Source of the DNA: Candidatus Rifleibacteriota bacterium
GTDB lineage: Bacteria; Muiribacteriota; Ozemobacteria; Ozemobacterales; Ozemobacteraceae
DNA length: 64,000 nt
Reading direction: 5' to 3'
NCBI GenBank assembly: GCA_024710355.1
Contig: JANJUX010000011.1
Span: forward strand, 62,001-126,000
Both the position numbers and the translations under genes were made by a program. The notes under the pieces were generated by a model, which saw only the letters and a list, made by a program, of their open reading frames with translations, searched no databases and had not been told where the DNA came from. Below, one piece after another: positions 1 to 9,861 of the stretch (the first letter of the stretch is position 1; each line of letters starts with the position of its first letter).

Positions 1-2
1 AG

Positions 3-206
3 GTATTCGAGGGTTACAGCGGCGCGCCGGTGGTCTTCTCCGATGGTGGCAGCAGCGGCTTTCTCGCCGGTATGGTTCTCGAAGAAGTTTTTCTTGAAGA
101 ACTGCGGGCGAAAGGTAAAAAGACAGCACGCACCCGCCGCGGCCTTGGGCTGGCAAAGATACTCAGCGGCCCGTTGATCAGGTCGTTTCTCAATGCGCTT
201 CCCTGA
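3..206 (+). CDS. C-terminal fragment of a trypsin-like serine protease-type protein (5' truncated by window edge)
   Basis: Open frame from base 3: VFEGYSGAPVVFSDGGSSGFLAGMVLEE...FLNALP*; GYSGAPV resembles the catalytic-Ser GxSGxP motif. Confidence 0.5.
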   Translation, partial: VFEGYSGAPVVFSDGGSSGFLAGMVLEEVFLEELRAKGKKTARTRRGLGLAKILSGPLIRSFLNALP

Positions 207-212
207 TTCAGG

Positions 213-1466
213 CTATTCTGGATCGGTAAACAGGTTTTCGGCAGCAACCGCGTCGGCAAAGCTGATCAGGTCAATCATCCGGTCTTCGCTGTTGATGATC
301 TGGATCTGTTGCTTACCGTAAAGCCTGCCGGCCTTTTCGAGCTCGCTGCGTGCCTGATCGATTCTGCCCATCTGGTGCAGAGCTCTGATTCTGTATAGCT
401 GCATGTGCAGAAACATGACACCGGCCGGGAAATTTTTGAGATATTCATCGATCCACACCAGTGCTTTTTCGGGCTGGTTCAGTTTGTCGAGATTGATGCG
501 CACCAGTGCTGCCATAGCTTCGTCGGCCCAGACATTGCGGTTCCCGAATTTTGTCAGAAATTCGCTGTAGCCGGTGGCGGCCTCTTCATAGCGGTTAAGC
601 CGGCGGTCGAGAATCCAGGCCATGCGGTATTTGACCGAATCGATAAAGCGGTAATCCGGGTATTTCTCGGTCAGGTGCCTGAAGGTTTCCCAGGCGGCGG
701 CCGGTTCGAGAAAGGTGCGCAGCTGAATCTCGGCGCGATAATACAGTATCAGTGCCGGTCTGAAGAAGGTTATCCAGGCACCGGCGACGAGAGCTATTAT
801 AACCATCGCCAGCAGTGCTATACGATTCAGCTTTGTTGCCTGCCAGCGCCTGGCCTTGATCATTTCACTGTCGTTGCGGGCCTGTTCAAGGGCTTCGCCG
901 ATTTCTTCTCTGATGTTGCCGCTGAGCGGGTTGATGCTGGCATTGATTGTCTGCAGGTGGTTCTGGGGAACTGCAATTATCCACTGCAGCACCTTGACCA
1001 TTGAAAAAGCGAACTGCAGTGCCACAAAAAACATCATGGCCGCAAAGCTCGCCGAAAAGAACGAGGTGGTGTCCTGGCCGGTAAGACCGAGCCAGTCACT
1101 CCAGAAGCCCCGCCCCAGCAGGCGGTTTGACAGAATCAGAAAGATCCACGAGCTGAGAGTGATCAACAGCATGGTCATTGTCGGGTAAAACCAGAGAATA
1201 ACAGTTGGATAGCTGATTTTGAATGACCTGGCAAAGCGGTCGGTAACGAATCCGGCGGCGTGGCAGGTGGTGGCGAGATAGACGAGAAATGCCAGGGTCA
1301 TGGCTGCCGGGCCCGGCAGCTGCAGTAACAGTCTCTGTGAATTTGCAAGCAGCATGGCGATGAATACCGCTGCCGCCGATGGCAGAAGCCATTTGAGACG
1401 CAATTCAAAAATACTGGTAACCGGCATGAATTCTTCGTGCATACCTAAGAATATAGCAGATAACAA
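213..1466 (-). CDS. Integral membrane protein (Yip1-like N-terminal TM region) with C-terminal TPR-like repeats
   Basis: 417 aa; multiple hydrophobic segments then helical repeats (YRFIDSVKYRMAWILDRRLNRYEEAATGYSEFL). Confidence 0.6.
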   Translation of the reverse strand: MLSAIFLGMHEEFMPVTSIFELRLKWLLPSAAAVFIAMLLANSQRLLLQLPGPAAMTLAFLVYLATTCHAAGFVTDRFARSFKISYPTVILWFYPTMTMLLITLSSWIFLILSNRLLGRGFWSDWLGLTGQDTTSFFSASFAAMMFFVALQFAFSMVKVLQWIIAVPQNHLQTINASINPLSGNIREEIGEALEQARNDSEMIKARRWQATKLNRIALLAMVIIALVAGAWITFFRPALILYYRAEIQLRTFLEPAAAWETFRHLTEKYPDYRFIDSVKYRMAWILDRRLNRYEEAATGYSEFLTKFGNRNVWADEAMAALVRINLDKLNQPEKALVWIDEYLKNFPAGVMFLHMQLYRIRALHQMGRIDQARSELEKAGRLYGKQQIQIINSEDRMIDLISFADAVAAENLFTDPE

Positions 1467-1555
1467 TTTTTGCGTGCAAAAAACTCATTTTTTTCGATTT
1501 TTCTGTCGATAAGGGAACTGGAGCATTCCAATTCTCAAGGAAAAATAAACAAAGA

Positions 1556-3856
1556 ATGAGGCAAACAAAGAATATAAGCAGATTTTCCCTGTTTAGAGGG
1601 TTTCTGGCGACACTTATGTGCCTGCTGCTTCCGCTCGTCGTTTTTGCTCAGTCTGCAGCATTTCAGGATCTGCCGAAAGACCACTGGGCTTATACCGACG
1701 TGGATTTCCTTATCAGCCAGGGCTATATGGAAGGTTACCCTGACGGCACTTTCAAGGGTCGCAAAGTAACCACCAGATACGATGTTGCCCTCATTCTCGC
1801 GCGCATTCTCAAGCGCATGGAAGAAAAGAAAGCCACCATCGATGCTGCCAGCGAAGAAGAGCGGGCGGCTCTTTCGCGTCTTACCAAAGAATTCAGAGAC
1901 GAACTCGGTCTGCTCGATGTGCGCGTTGATTCACTCGAACGCCGCATGGTCGACAACGAAAACAAGGTCAAAGATCTCGAAAACATGATCCCCAAAATGA
2001 AGGTCACCGGGTTTTATCGTGGCCGCGGTCAGTATATCGTTGAGCCTGAAACCGTAGGCAGAGACGAGGCCGGTTATGAAAAATCCTTCACCGATCCAGG
2101 CCTGGTGACTTTTTATCAGCAGCTGTACCTTAAATTCACCGGCAAGCCTTTTGGCGACAAAATCGAGACTTTCTACGAACTGCTCGGCTTCATTTCGGGC
2201 CGCACCTGGAACCAGGCTGTCTACAACAACGCCGGCAATTCAGGTCAGAACCCATTTGACAATGTCGACGACTACGTCAGATACATTCAGAACGACAACT
2301 ATGTCCGCTCGAACAAACTGCACCTGATCAGCAAGGCCAAATCGATGAAGGTCAGGGTTTACGCCGGCGAATCGGTTACTGGTCTCGACAACCCGATGAA
2401 TCTTCTGACAGAAGATACCGACGTCGTTCAGCCTTATCAGGGTATTGAAGTTTCTGGTTCTGAAAGCGGCGTTTCTTACCAGGGTTCGGCTCTGAAGAGC
2501 GACCTTAATCGTGGTTACGGCGACACTACCAATATGGTTACCGGCCGCGTTGTCTGGAAACTGCCCGAAAAGTTCAGCGAAGATACCTTCTCGGTCGGCA
2601 CTTCGTTCGCCGAAAAGATTTTTGATTACAAGACCCGCGGCAATTCGAACACGGTTCGCGGCGTCGACCTCAACTACTCAACCGACCGTGCCGGCAAAAT
2701 CACCGGTACCGCTGAATTTCTTACCTCAAATGCCTACCTGACCGATACCGCCGATAATCAGAAACGCAATCTCGGAGATGAGGGCTCGCGCTTCGATATC
2801 AGCGTGCAGAATGGCGGCTTTACGGGCACGGTCAAGCACTACGACTTCGGTCGCCATTTCCGGGCCATGATGGCCCCTGTCTGGGCCTATGATATCGGCG
2901 ATACCGATGATTACCCGAACAACCTCGATGTCGACAGCAACTACGGCCGCCCCAATTTCGAGGGGGAAAAGCTGACCCGCTTCTCGGTCAACTATGATTT
3001 TGGCAACAAGCTCCTGGCCATGGCGAACAACCTCTCGGTGGAAGCCACTTACCTCTCTAAGACATGGGAAGTCGACCCGAATAAGGCTTATGACACCGAT
3101 GGTTACTCGGGTCGCAAGTTTACTTTCCAGCTGCTTTCTGACTTTACCGACAGCACAACCCTGAAATACGACTTCGCACAGAAGTGGGATGCTCTTAAAG
3201 ACGAGCAGGGCTGGGTTTCGAACGCGGTCGAACTGAACCTGAAGCTCAGTGATTCTGTCAGTTCGAAGGGCAAGATGTTTGTGCTTGGTGATCCTGACGA
3301 CATTTTCGAGCAGGATGGGCAGACTTATGAATACAACGAGCGCGTTGGCTATTTTGAAGTTAACTCTGATATCAATCCGCGCGTTTTCGTTAAGGGCAGC
3401 GTCGAACACCAGGTTCGCTGGGTCAGCTCACCTAAAGAAAACATCCGGGTCGATTACATCGGCGAAGCTACCTATAACCTGACTTCAACCACGAGTTTGA
3501 CCGGCGGTGTTCAGCATGTCGATTATGTCGACAGCTTCGATGACAGCAAATCCAGCCTGGCAAACGCGATTCTGGCGGAGCTTAAAAAGAACTTCACCAA
3601 CAAGTTCAGGGGTCGCGCCTTCTATTCACGCGGCATCATCGATTTCAAAGACGGCATGACCGACAGTCTCGACCGCGAGAATATCTATGGCGAACTTATT
3701 TATGACGTTAACAAAGACGCCACCATTTCGTTCAAGTTCGGTTACGACTACCCTTATGAATGGCGCTGGGCAGTCAGCAGCACCGATAACGGCAGAGACA
3801 ATGTTGATATACATACACAGAAGATGTTTATCTTCGAGGCAAAATCAAATTTCTAG
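1556..3856 (+). CDS. SLH-domain outer membrane porin (OmpM/SlpA-like, peptidoglycan-tethered beta-barrel)
   Basis: Signal peptide, SLH motif FQDLPKDHWAYTDVDFLISQGYMEGYPDGTFKGRKVTTRYDVA, coiled coil, long beta-rich tail ending in F. Confidence 0.85.
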   Translation: MRQTKNISRFSLFRGFLATLMCLLLPLVVFAQSAAFQDLPKDHWAYTDVDFLISQGYMEGYPDGTFKGRKVTTRYDVALILARILKRMEEKKATIDAASEEERAALSRLTKEFRDELGLLDVRVDSLERRMVDNENKVKDLENMIPKMKVTGFYRGRGQYIVEPETVGRDEAGYEKSFTDPGLVTFYQQLYLKFTGKPFGDKIETFYELLGFISGRTWNQAVYNNAGNSGQNPFDNVDDYVRYIQNDNYVRSNKLHLISKAKSMKVRVYAGESVTGLDNPMNLLTEDTDVVQPYQGIEVSGSESGVSYQGSALKSDLNRGYGDTTNMVTGRVVWKLPEKFSEDTFSVGTSFAEKIFDYKTRGNSNTVRGVDLNYSTDRAGKITGTAEFLTSNAYLTDTADNQKRNLGDEGSRFDISVQNGGFTGTVKHYDFGRHFRAMMAPVWAYDIGDTDDYPNNLDVDSNYGRPNFEGEKLTRFSVNYDFGNKLLAMANNLSVEATYLSKTWEVDPNKAYDTDGYSGRKFTFQLLSDFTDSTTLKYDFAQKWDALKDEQGWVSNAVELNLKLSDSVSSKGKMFVLGDPDDIFEQDGQTYEYNERVGYFEVNSDINPRVFVKGSVEHQVRWVSSPKENIRVDYIGEATYNLTSTTSLTGGVQHVDYVDSFDDSKSSLANAILAELKKNFTNKFRGRAFYSRGIIDFKDGMTDSLDRENIYGELIYDVNKDATISFKFGYDYPYEWRWAVSSTDNGRDNVDIHTQKMFIFEAKSNF

Positions 3857-3867
3857 GATTGGCAGAC

Positions 3868-5040
3868 ATGAAAAAGAGACTAATGGCGCTGTTTCTGACG
3901 CTGCTTGCTCTGGTTACGACCGGCTGCATTCAGGAAGCTCTTGTTATTCCGGTCGCCACCGTCACCGGTAAGGTTGTGGTGCCCTCAGGCAAGGTTTCGA
4001 CCGGGGTTAAGATAACCGTGGCCGGCGAACCGTCATTGAGCGCTTATGCCAACGACAAAGGTCAGTATACGATCGAATTCCGCAGATCCGGCAGGTTCCT
4101 GCTGGTGGCTCGCGGCATGGATTTCGATGTTAACTATGTCTGGGTTGACGCTGTTTCTGAAGAAACGGTAACGGCCCCAGACCTCAAGCTCGACGAAAAA
4201 CTTGTGGGCGAAGCTCTGTGGGTTGCTTCGATCGTCGACTTCCCCGATGCCGTTGGTTTTGCCATCAAGTCGATCAACCCGGCATGGAGCCAGGCAACCG
4301 AAAAAATGTATGATGACGGCACGCATGGCGACAAACTCGCCAACGACGGCATCTTCACCCTGCGTCTGACCAACCTCAAGACCGGCTCACAGCAGTATTC
4401 TCTCGACTATACCCTTGAGGGCGAAACAAACCCGAAGAATACGAAAGACCCGCATCGTGAAGCTGATCTGAGCGGGAACTCGATGATCTACATTCCCGAA
4501 TCAACGGTTAAACTGGCCCGCGGCAGAGTTACCAGCGATCTGGTCGGTGTTAACTATTCAGAAGTCAAACTCGCAACCAAGAAGGGTTCGAGAACGATGC
4601 AGCTCGACAGCGACGGTGGTTACAGCTTTGGAATGGAAGGCAACGGTCGCGAATACCTGGTATTCAGAAGTCCGAACTTCCATATCAGGGCGATACCTGT
4701 TGACCTGTCGACAGTGACTCTGCTCGAAGTGCCGGTTACCACAATCTCGTCGAAGAAGAGCGGCGAAATCAAAATGGTTCTCGTTGCCTCAGACTTTGCC
4801 GAAGTGGTCAACCCGACAGTCGTCGGCGATTTCACCAACTGGCAGCCGCAGAAACTCTATGATGATGCCACCAACGGTGATGAGGTTGCCGGTGACGGAG
4901 TTTACACAAGACTGTTTACCGGCGTGAGCACTGCAAGTTCTTATCAGAAATATGCTTTCAACATCACCGCGACCAACCAGGTCAAAGACCCGTATCAGGA
5001 ATCAGGTGACGAGAAGTATTCGATCATCAGGGTGAAGTGA
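3868..5040 (+). CDS. Lipoprotein with carboxypeptidase-regulatory-like domain and CBM48/E-set-like domain
   Basis: Lipobox LALVTTGC; TGKVVVPSGKVSTGVKITVAG; VVGDFTNWQPQKLYDD; start moved to ATG 3868. Confidence 0.6.
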   Translation: MKKRLMALFLTLLALVTTGCIQEALVIPVATVTGKVVVPSGKVSTGVKITVAGEPSLSAYANDKGQYTIEFRRSGRFLLVARGMDFDVNYVWVDAVSEETVTAPDLKLDEKLVGEALWVASIVDFPDAVGFAIKSINPAWSQATEKMYDDGTHGDKLANDGIFTLRLTNLKTGSQQYSLDYTLEGETNPKNTKDPHREADLSGNSMIYIPESTVKLARGRVTSDLVGVNYSEVKLATKKGSRTMQLDSDGGYSFGMEGNGREYLVFRSPNFHIRAIPVDLSTVTLLEVPVTTISSKKSGEIKMVLVASDFAEVVNPTVVGDFTNWQPQKLYDDATNGDEVAGDGVYTRLFTGVSTASSYQKYAFNITATNQVKDPYQESGDEKYSIIRVK

Positions 5041-6248
5041 TGAGAAAAACCGTTAAAAAACTCAGCCTGATCATGGCCTGCTGCGCCGCACTGCTTGGCT
5101 TTGCTGCACCGGTCAGCGCCCAGGAAAAAGTTAACTACTATTACGAAACCGGTTCGTGGCTCGATATTCAGGATAATGTCGGTGACGACAAGGGCCCCGG
5201 CTATTATCTCTACCCGAGCGACAAGCGCATGCGCCGTGGTACTTTTGACATCAAGCGCTTTACCGTCTATGAAGAAGGCCAGGTCGTGGTATTCGAGATT
5301 CAGATGCGCAACTACATCATGCGCGAATGGCCTGATACGAGAAAAAGTGAAGACCAGGGCTTCGTCGCCAATCTCTGGGATATCTACATAGATGTCGACG
5401 GTATTGAAAACTCCGGTTACAAGCATGGGCTGCCGGGTCGTGACGTTACCTTTGCCGATAACAAGGGCTGGGAAAAAATGATTCTGGTTTCGCCGCTTGG
5501 CGAATACGAGCTTTACGACATTCTCCGCAACAAGACCGATGAGCTCGAATTTCAGAATCAGATCAACGACATTATTTACCCCGATTACGTAAAAATTCAG
5601 AGTGACAGGGCGATTGTAAAGATTTCGAAACTCAAACTGCCTAAAATTTCTGACAAATCCGGTTATCAGTGCTTTTCGATGGGTTTCAAAAAGATCGTTT
5701 CACCGAATCGCCTGCTCAATCGTGACGTCAGAGCTTTTGCTACACACGATGATTTTGGTGGCGGCCACGATACCTATGGTGACCCGCCGATCATGGACAT
5801 GATCGTACCTGAGGGCGATGATCAGTATGCTCTGCTGCGCAATTACAGATCAGAACCTTATCGCGATGACATCACCTATGCATCGGTGCCTTTCGTTTAT
5901 AAAAACGGCCTGCGTCAGAGTCCGGCCATGGCAAATCCGCCGGTCAAAGACCCGGCGACGCCCGATGCAGGCACCGCAGTTGTGCCATCTCAGGCTCCGG
6001 TAATCAAGGCGCCGGCAACGACGGCTGCTCCGGTTTATAAAAACGGCCCGGTGGTCAGCCAGCCTGTCTTCAAGCAGCTGAATCAGACGGCTCCGACCAT
6101 TGGCAGACCGGCGCCGGCTAAACCGGCAGCGAACGGCACAGGCGGCAGCGGTGGCTTTGTTCCTCTCAAGCCTGTCAGCTCAGATGATGGTTTTAAACCA
6201 TTGCCGAAGGCTCCCGACGGATTTATACCGGTCAAAAAAACAAAATGA
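5037..6248 (+). CDS. Secreted glucodextranase-C/DOMON-like domain protein with Pro/Ala-rich C-terminus
   Basis: Signal peptide; WLDIQDNVGDDKGPGYYLYPSD...FEIQMRN...WDIYIDVDG; ATGA overlap with preceding gene. Confidence 0.65.
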   Translation: MMRKTVKKLSLIMACCAALLGFAAPVSAQEKVNYYYETGSWLDIQDNVGDDKGPGYYLYPSDKRMRRGTFDIKRFTVYEEGQVVVFEIQMRNYIMREWPDTRKSEDQGFVANLWDIYIDVDGIENSGYKHGLPGRDVTFADNKGWEKMILVSPLGEYELYDILRNKTDELEFQNQINDIIYPDYVKIQSDRAIVKISKLKLPKISDKSGYQCFSMGFKKIVSPNRLLNRDVRAFATHDDFGGGHDTYGDPPIMDMIVPEGDDQYALLRNYRSEPYRDDITYASVPFVYKNGLRQSPAMANPPVKDPATPDAGTAVVPSQAPVIKAPATTAAPVYKNGPVVSQPVFKQLNQTAPTIGRPAPAKPAANGTGGSGGFVPLKPVSSDDGFKPLPKAPDGFIPVKKTK

Positions 6249-6354
6249 AAAAACGCCAGATAACGAAAATATGTATTGTTCGCTCAGGTTTTACTGAATT
6301 AATGACGATTAAGATTGAAGCACCCGATTTAGACAGCTCAAGGAGGCCCCGCAG

Positions 6355-7347
6355 ATGAAACGACAGAAATTCCCACGAATGGCAGGTCTGCTGCTGTTGT
6401 TCACCATTTTTTTTGTCGCTTCTGTCACTGATGTTTCTGCTCAGTCAGCACGTTCAAGGGGCATGGGTGGTGCTTTCATCGGTCTGTCTGACGACGAATC
6501 GGCAACTTTCTACAACCCTGCCGGTCTGAGCCAGATTCAGGGCCGTGAAGCCTCTATTCAGGCCAAAGTGAATGAGCGCGATATCTATGACTGGACCAGC
6601 ATGGCTTTTACCGGTCATATCTATGAAGATAACGTCGAAAGCAAGTTTTCGATCACCGATTATCTCGAACACAATATTCTCGAAGAACCGGTTCCCCGGC
6701 GCCCCAAATACAGTTATGGCGTTGCTTACACCGAAGATCACCGCTCTATCGAATTTGGCAACCTGGTCGGCGGTGAATATCAGGGTGTTAAGCGCGCAGT
6801 AAAAGACCTGCAGCTCGCTTTCGGCACCAGATTTCCGATTGCCCGCCGCATGCTGGCCCGTGAACAGCTCTATGGCGGTATCAAACTGAGAATGCTCAGC
6901 GTTGACCGTTATATCAAAAGTCTTATGCAGCACAGCAAAAGAGACATTTTCTCGCTTGGCTTCGGTCTGATGTATCATTACAACGATCGCCTGACCGGTG
7001 GTCTGACCGTAGATAATCTGGTCGAGGATATCAGCGGCGCCAACACCGGCCGCAATGGTGTAACTCTCAACCTCGGCACTGCCTACAAAGTCACCAAGGG
7101 CACTACCGTGGCTGCCGACGCCATCAATATCACCAACACCTCGAAAGCCAATGATCAGCAGTATCGCCTCGGCGTCGAAAAGAAATTTGTCGAAAACGAC
7201 CTTACCATGCGTATCGGCGCTCTGAACGGCACTCTTACCCTTGGCTTCGGCATGAATGTTCTGCCTCATATCAGAGTCGACTACTCTTTCTACGATGGCG
7301 ATGTCGTCAGTGAACACCACGTCGGAGCGCACGTGACCTTTGACTAA
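6355..7347 (+). CDS. PorV/PorQ-like (UPF0164-type) outer membrane beta-barrel protein
   Basis: QSARSRGMGGAFIGLSDDESATFYNPAGLSQIQGREASIQAKVNERDIYDWTSM; AAGGAGG RBS. Confidence 0.7.
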   Translation: MKRQKFPRMAGLLLLFTIFFVASVTDVSAQSARSRGMGGAFIGLSDDESATFYNPAGLSQIQGREASIQAKVNERDIYDWTSMAFTGHIYEDNVESKFSITDYLEHNILEEPVPRRPKYSYGVAYTEDHRSIEFGNLVGGEYQGVKRAVKDLQLAFGTRFPIARRMLAREQLYGGIKLRMLSVDRYIKSLMQHSKRDIFSLGFGLMYHYNDRLTGGLTVDNLVEDISGANTGRNGVTLNLGTAYKVTKGTTVAADAINITNTSKANDQQYRLGVEKKFVENDLTMRIGALNGTLTLGFGMNVLPHIRVDYSFYDGDVVSEHHVGAHVTFD

Positions 7348-7363
7348 GAGGAGATTCCGTTCA

Positions 7364-8293
7364 ATGAAATTCCTGGCAAAGGCCATTCTGGTAATTGTTT
7401 GCATGTTCTCCGCCTGCAGTCTGCGGGCGGAGAATTTTGTCGATTCAAACGCTTTTCTGCAGCAGAAACTCGAAGTGTTCGGTCTGGCCGGCACCCCCTG
7501 GGAAAGCGAGACCTCCTATGACGAAGAGCGTTCGCGAGCCTGGATGGATGCCTTGCACCATGCCTACGAACGTATTCTCGGACTGCCTCTGATGGAGGGG
7601 AAACAGGTCGCGCATGTTCTGCAGGAAAACGCGGCTCTGAAAGAGCGTCTCGGCCTGGTGCTTATGTCGGCGCCCAAGACCTTTTTCCAACCGGATATTT
7701 CCGGAATGGTGCGCTGCCGTGTCGATGTGCCACTGACCGGCAAGATCAGCCTGCGTTCGGCTCTGTATCTTGCAGCTCTGCGTCCGCAGTCGATGCAGCC
7801 GACCAGTTTCCTTGCTTCCTGGACCTCTGGTGTGAAGTTTGATGAGAAGTTGCCAGCGCCAAAGTTCAATCGCGTTGTTATTGATGTCCGGGCGTTCAAT
7901 TTTGAGCCTTCTCTTTTTCCGAGATTTTTTGACGCTTCTGGCATGCTGATCTTTCAGGAAGCGATGATTCCGCAGAGCGAAAGGTTCAGCCGCCCGGCAG
8001 TGCGTTTTGTCACTGATATCAAAGCGGCCCGCGCCGGTCTGGCCGAAGACGAAACTTTTACACTTGCGGCTCATATCAATGAACTTTACAGCCGCGATGT
8101 CGTCGTCGAACAGTCTGACCTCGATGTATTTGCCAGATTCTGTCGCGATATGGTACAGACTCCTTTGCGCCAGCGTGAAATTGTTATTGTGTTTGATCCT
8201 GATCGGCTGCGCAAAACCGGCCGGTTGAAAAAATCTGAAAAAAAGGCTGAGACTTCAGCCGAATCCACGAAAAAGCAGGAGGCTAAACCATGA
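7364..8293 (+). CDS. Secreted protein of unknown function
   Basis: Signal peptide MKFLAKAILVIVCMFSACSLRA; RBS before ATG 7364; overlaps next gene by ATGA. Confidence 0.6.
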   Translation: MKFLAKAILVIVCMFSACSLRAENFVDSNAFLQQKLEVFGLAGTPWESETSYDEERSRAWMDALHHAYERILGLPLMEGKQVAHVLQENAALKERLGLVLMSAPKTFFQPDISGMVRCRVDVPLTGKISLRSALYLAALRPQSMQPTSFLASWTSGVKFDEKLPAPKFNRVVIDVRAFNFEPSLFPRFFDASGMLIFQEAMIPQSERFSRPAVRFVTDIKAARAGLAEDETFTLAAHINELYSRDVVVEQSDLDVFARFCRDMVQTPLRQREIVIVFDPDRLRKTGRLKKSEKKAETSAESTKKQEAKP

Positions 8294-9216
8294 AATTAAG
8301 TCGCATTATCGCCATGATTCTGCTGATGTGCTGTCTGAGCACTGTTCTTCCGGCAGCAGAAGTTGATCGTGAACTTGACAAGAGAATCAGCCGTATCGAG
8401 CGTTATATTTACGGTGATGAACAGTCTGCGGCAGCGGCTGATCGGTTGCGGCAGATCGAAGAAGATCTGTTTGGCCGCTCGACCGGGCAGACTGATTCCG
8501 AAAAGTCGCGCTACCTGCACGACTTCATTTTTAAGGGCTCTGCAAGCAACCTTTCACTCGACATGAAACTCAGCTTTCTCGAATGGAAACTCTTCAACAA
8601 GACCGGCGAAGGCACTCTCGAAGTTCGTCTGGCTGAGATAGACAAAAAGGTAATCGGCAATGTGTCGATGGAACCAATGGCTTTCAGGCTTGAACAGCTG
8701 GTGCATCTGACCATCGAACGCGGCCTGATTTCGCTGCATACGGTCACAATACCTGCCGGCACCGAGATTCGCCTGCGCATGAAAAAAGATCTGTCGAGTC
8801 GCACGGCCACCAAAGGCGATACGATCCCGATGGTCGTTGCCGATGACCTGTTCATCAACGGCAATATTCTGGCAATGACGAAGGGCGGCATCGTTACAGC
8901 CGAAGTCAAGAATGTCAGACGTGGCGGCCGCTTTGGCAGAACCGGTTACGTGAATCTCGATGTCAGAAATATCGAAAGCATGGATGCCTCGCTGCTGCCG
9001 ATCAAGATTGAAGATGCCGGGTCAAAATTTGATAAGCGCAAAATCGGCATGGCTGCCGGGGCTTCGACGCTCGGTTATCTGGTGCTTGGCCCGATTGGTC
9101 TGGCCGGCGGTGCCTTTATCAAGGGCGGTGAAGTTGAAGTGCCGGCTGGCACCGAACTCAGCGTCGTCACCACCGAAGATCGCAAAGTTACCGGGGTTCT
9201 CGTGCCACGGCGCTGA
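8290..9216 (+). CDS. Secreted protein with ~20-aa RLxxIExxLFG-type repeats and a C-terminal beta domain
   Basis: Signal peptide; RISRIERYIYG / RLRQIEEDLFG / KLSFLEWKLFN / RLAEIDKKVIG; C-terminal PAGTEIRLRMKKDLSS. Confidence 0.6.
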   Translation: MKLSRIIAMILLMCCLSTVLPAAEVDRELDKRISRIERYIYGDEQSAAAADRLRQIEEDLFGRSTGQTDSEKSRYLHDFIFKGSASNLSLDMKLSFLEWKLFNKTGEGTLEVRLAEIDKKVIGNVSMEPMAFRLEQLVHLTIERGLISLHTVTIPAGTEIRLRMKKDLSSRTATKGDTIPMVVADDLFINGNILAMTKGGIVTAEVKNVRRGGRFGRTGYVNLDVRNIESMDASLLPIKIEDAGSKFDKRKIGMAAGASTLGYLVLGPIGLAGGAFIKGGEVEVPAGTELSVVTTEDRKVTGVLVPRR

Positions 9217-9236
9217 TAATATCTGTTAAAAAACTT

Positions 9237-9274
9237 AAAAGCTGCTCCGCTTAAGCGGGGCAGCTTTTTTTTTC
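9237..9274 (+). terminator. Rho-independent terminator of the 1556-9216 operon
   Basis: aaaagctgctccgc-ttaa-gcggggcagcttttttttt. Confidence 0.9.
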
Positions 9275-9390
9275 GAGCCAATTTATTGCCCCTGCAGATC
9301 GAAAACGAAGCTAATTTTGCGACATGGCAAGCCGACAGATAGACCCGGTCGGGTGAAGTATCCTCTCTTTGTTTATGCAGCAGCCTGCAG

Positions 9391-9421
9391 AAAAAAAAGA
9401 GGTCGGCTTTTGAGGCCGACC
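9391..9421 (-). terminator. Intrinsic terminator on minus strand
   Basis: Minus strand GGTCGGC-ctcaaaa-GCCGACC-TCTTTTTTTT. Confidence 0.75.
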
Positions 9422-9682
9422 CCGGGGGAGAGATCTCCCGGTCGACTGGCTGGTTGGACCAGCCGACCGTCGCGCCTCGCGGCGCTATTCCTAACCAACC
9501 ATATAGGTCGAGGTAGAACGCTCTGCCGAAAGCAATTTCTGTACCCGCAGTCTGTCGGGATAATCCCCCGGGATCGGGCTTTTTCAGGCTCTTTGCCTTG
9601 CCAGTTTGACTGTGTGGCTAACTCTGGCTTAAACAGCGCATAAACGCTTGAAGATGAGTCTTCGTGCCTTTAAAAATGGCTA
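9391..9682 (-). ncRNA. Candidate structured noncoding transcript ending at the 9391 terminator
   Basis: Succession of strong hairpins (GCGCCgcgaGGCGC; GGTCGGCTGGT..ACCAGC..CGACC; GGGAGAtcTCTCCC) and a terminator; no coding ORF. Confidence 0.35.
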
Positions 9683-9717
9683 AAAGAAAAAAACGGCTCG
9701 ATTTTTTCGTGCCGTTT
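9683..9717 (-). terminator. Intrinsic terminator on minus strand
   Basis: Minus strand AAACGGC-acgaaaaaatcga-GCCGTTTTTTTCTTTT. Confidence 0.7.
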
Positions 9718-9861
9718 AAGGGGTTTAGAATCAGAGAGAGAGGTTGTTGCATGAAAAAACTAGAGTGCTCAGAGGGAGTCACACGCGGGTGAGCCCTCTA
9801 TTCATCTCATAGGCTTGCTCCTTGGTCGTTCAACTGGTTTCAGGGTGTTGGAGGAATCAAC
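9683..9861 (-). ncRNA. Candidate structured sRNA of ~180 nt, class unknown
   Basis: Minus-strand promoter-like TTAACC-N18-TAATAT (9868-9897), hairpin exposing AUUCCUC, AGAGGG..CCCUCT hairpin, terminator at 9683-9717, no plausible coding. Confidence 0.45.

Noticed and set aside
2726-3409. 227-aa minus-strand ORF
   Set aside because: Antisense to the SLH porin; codon-bias shadow ORF
6454-7494. 346-aa minus-strand ORF
   Set aside because: Antisense shadow of the PorV-like gene and its neighbour; no coherent protein features
9500-9560. tRNA-like string ggtagaacgctctgccg
   Set aside because: No complete cloverleaf, T-arm or acceptor stem could be assembled
9317-9643. 108-aa ORF in the 9.3-9.9 kb gap
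   Set aside because: Composition dictated by hairpins and terminators; no RBS or protein-like features
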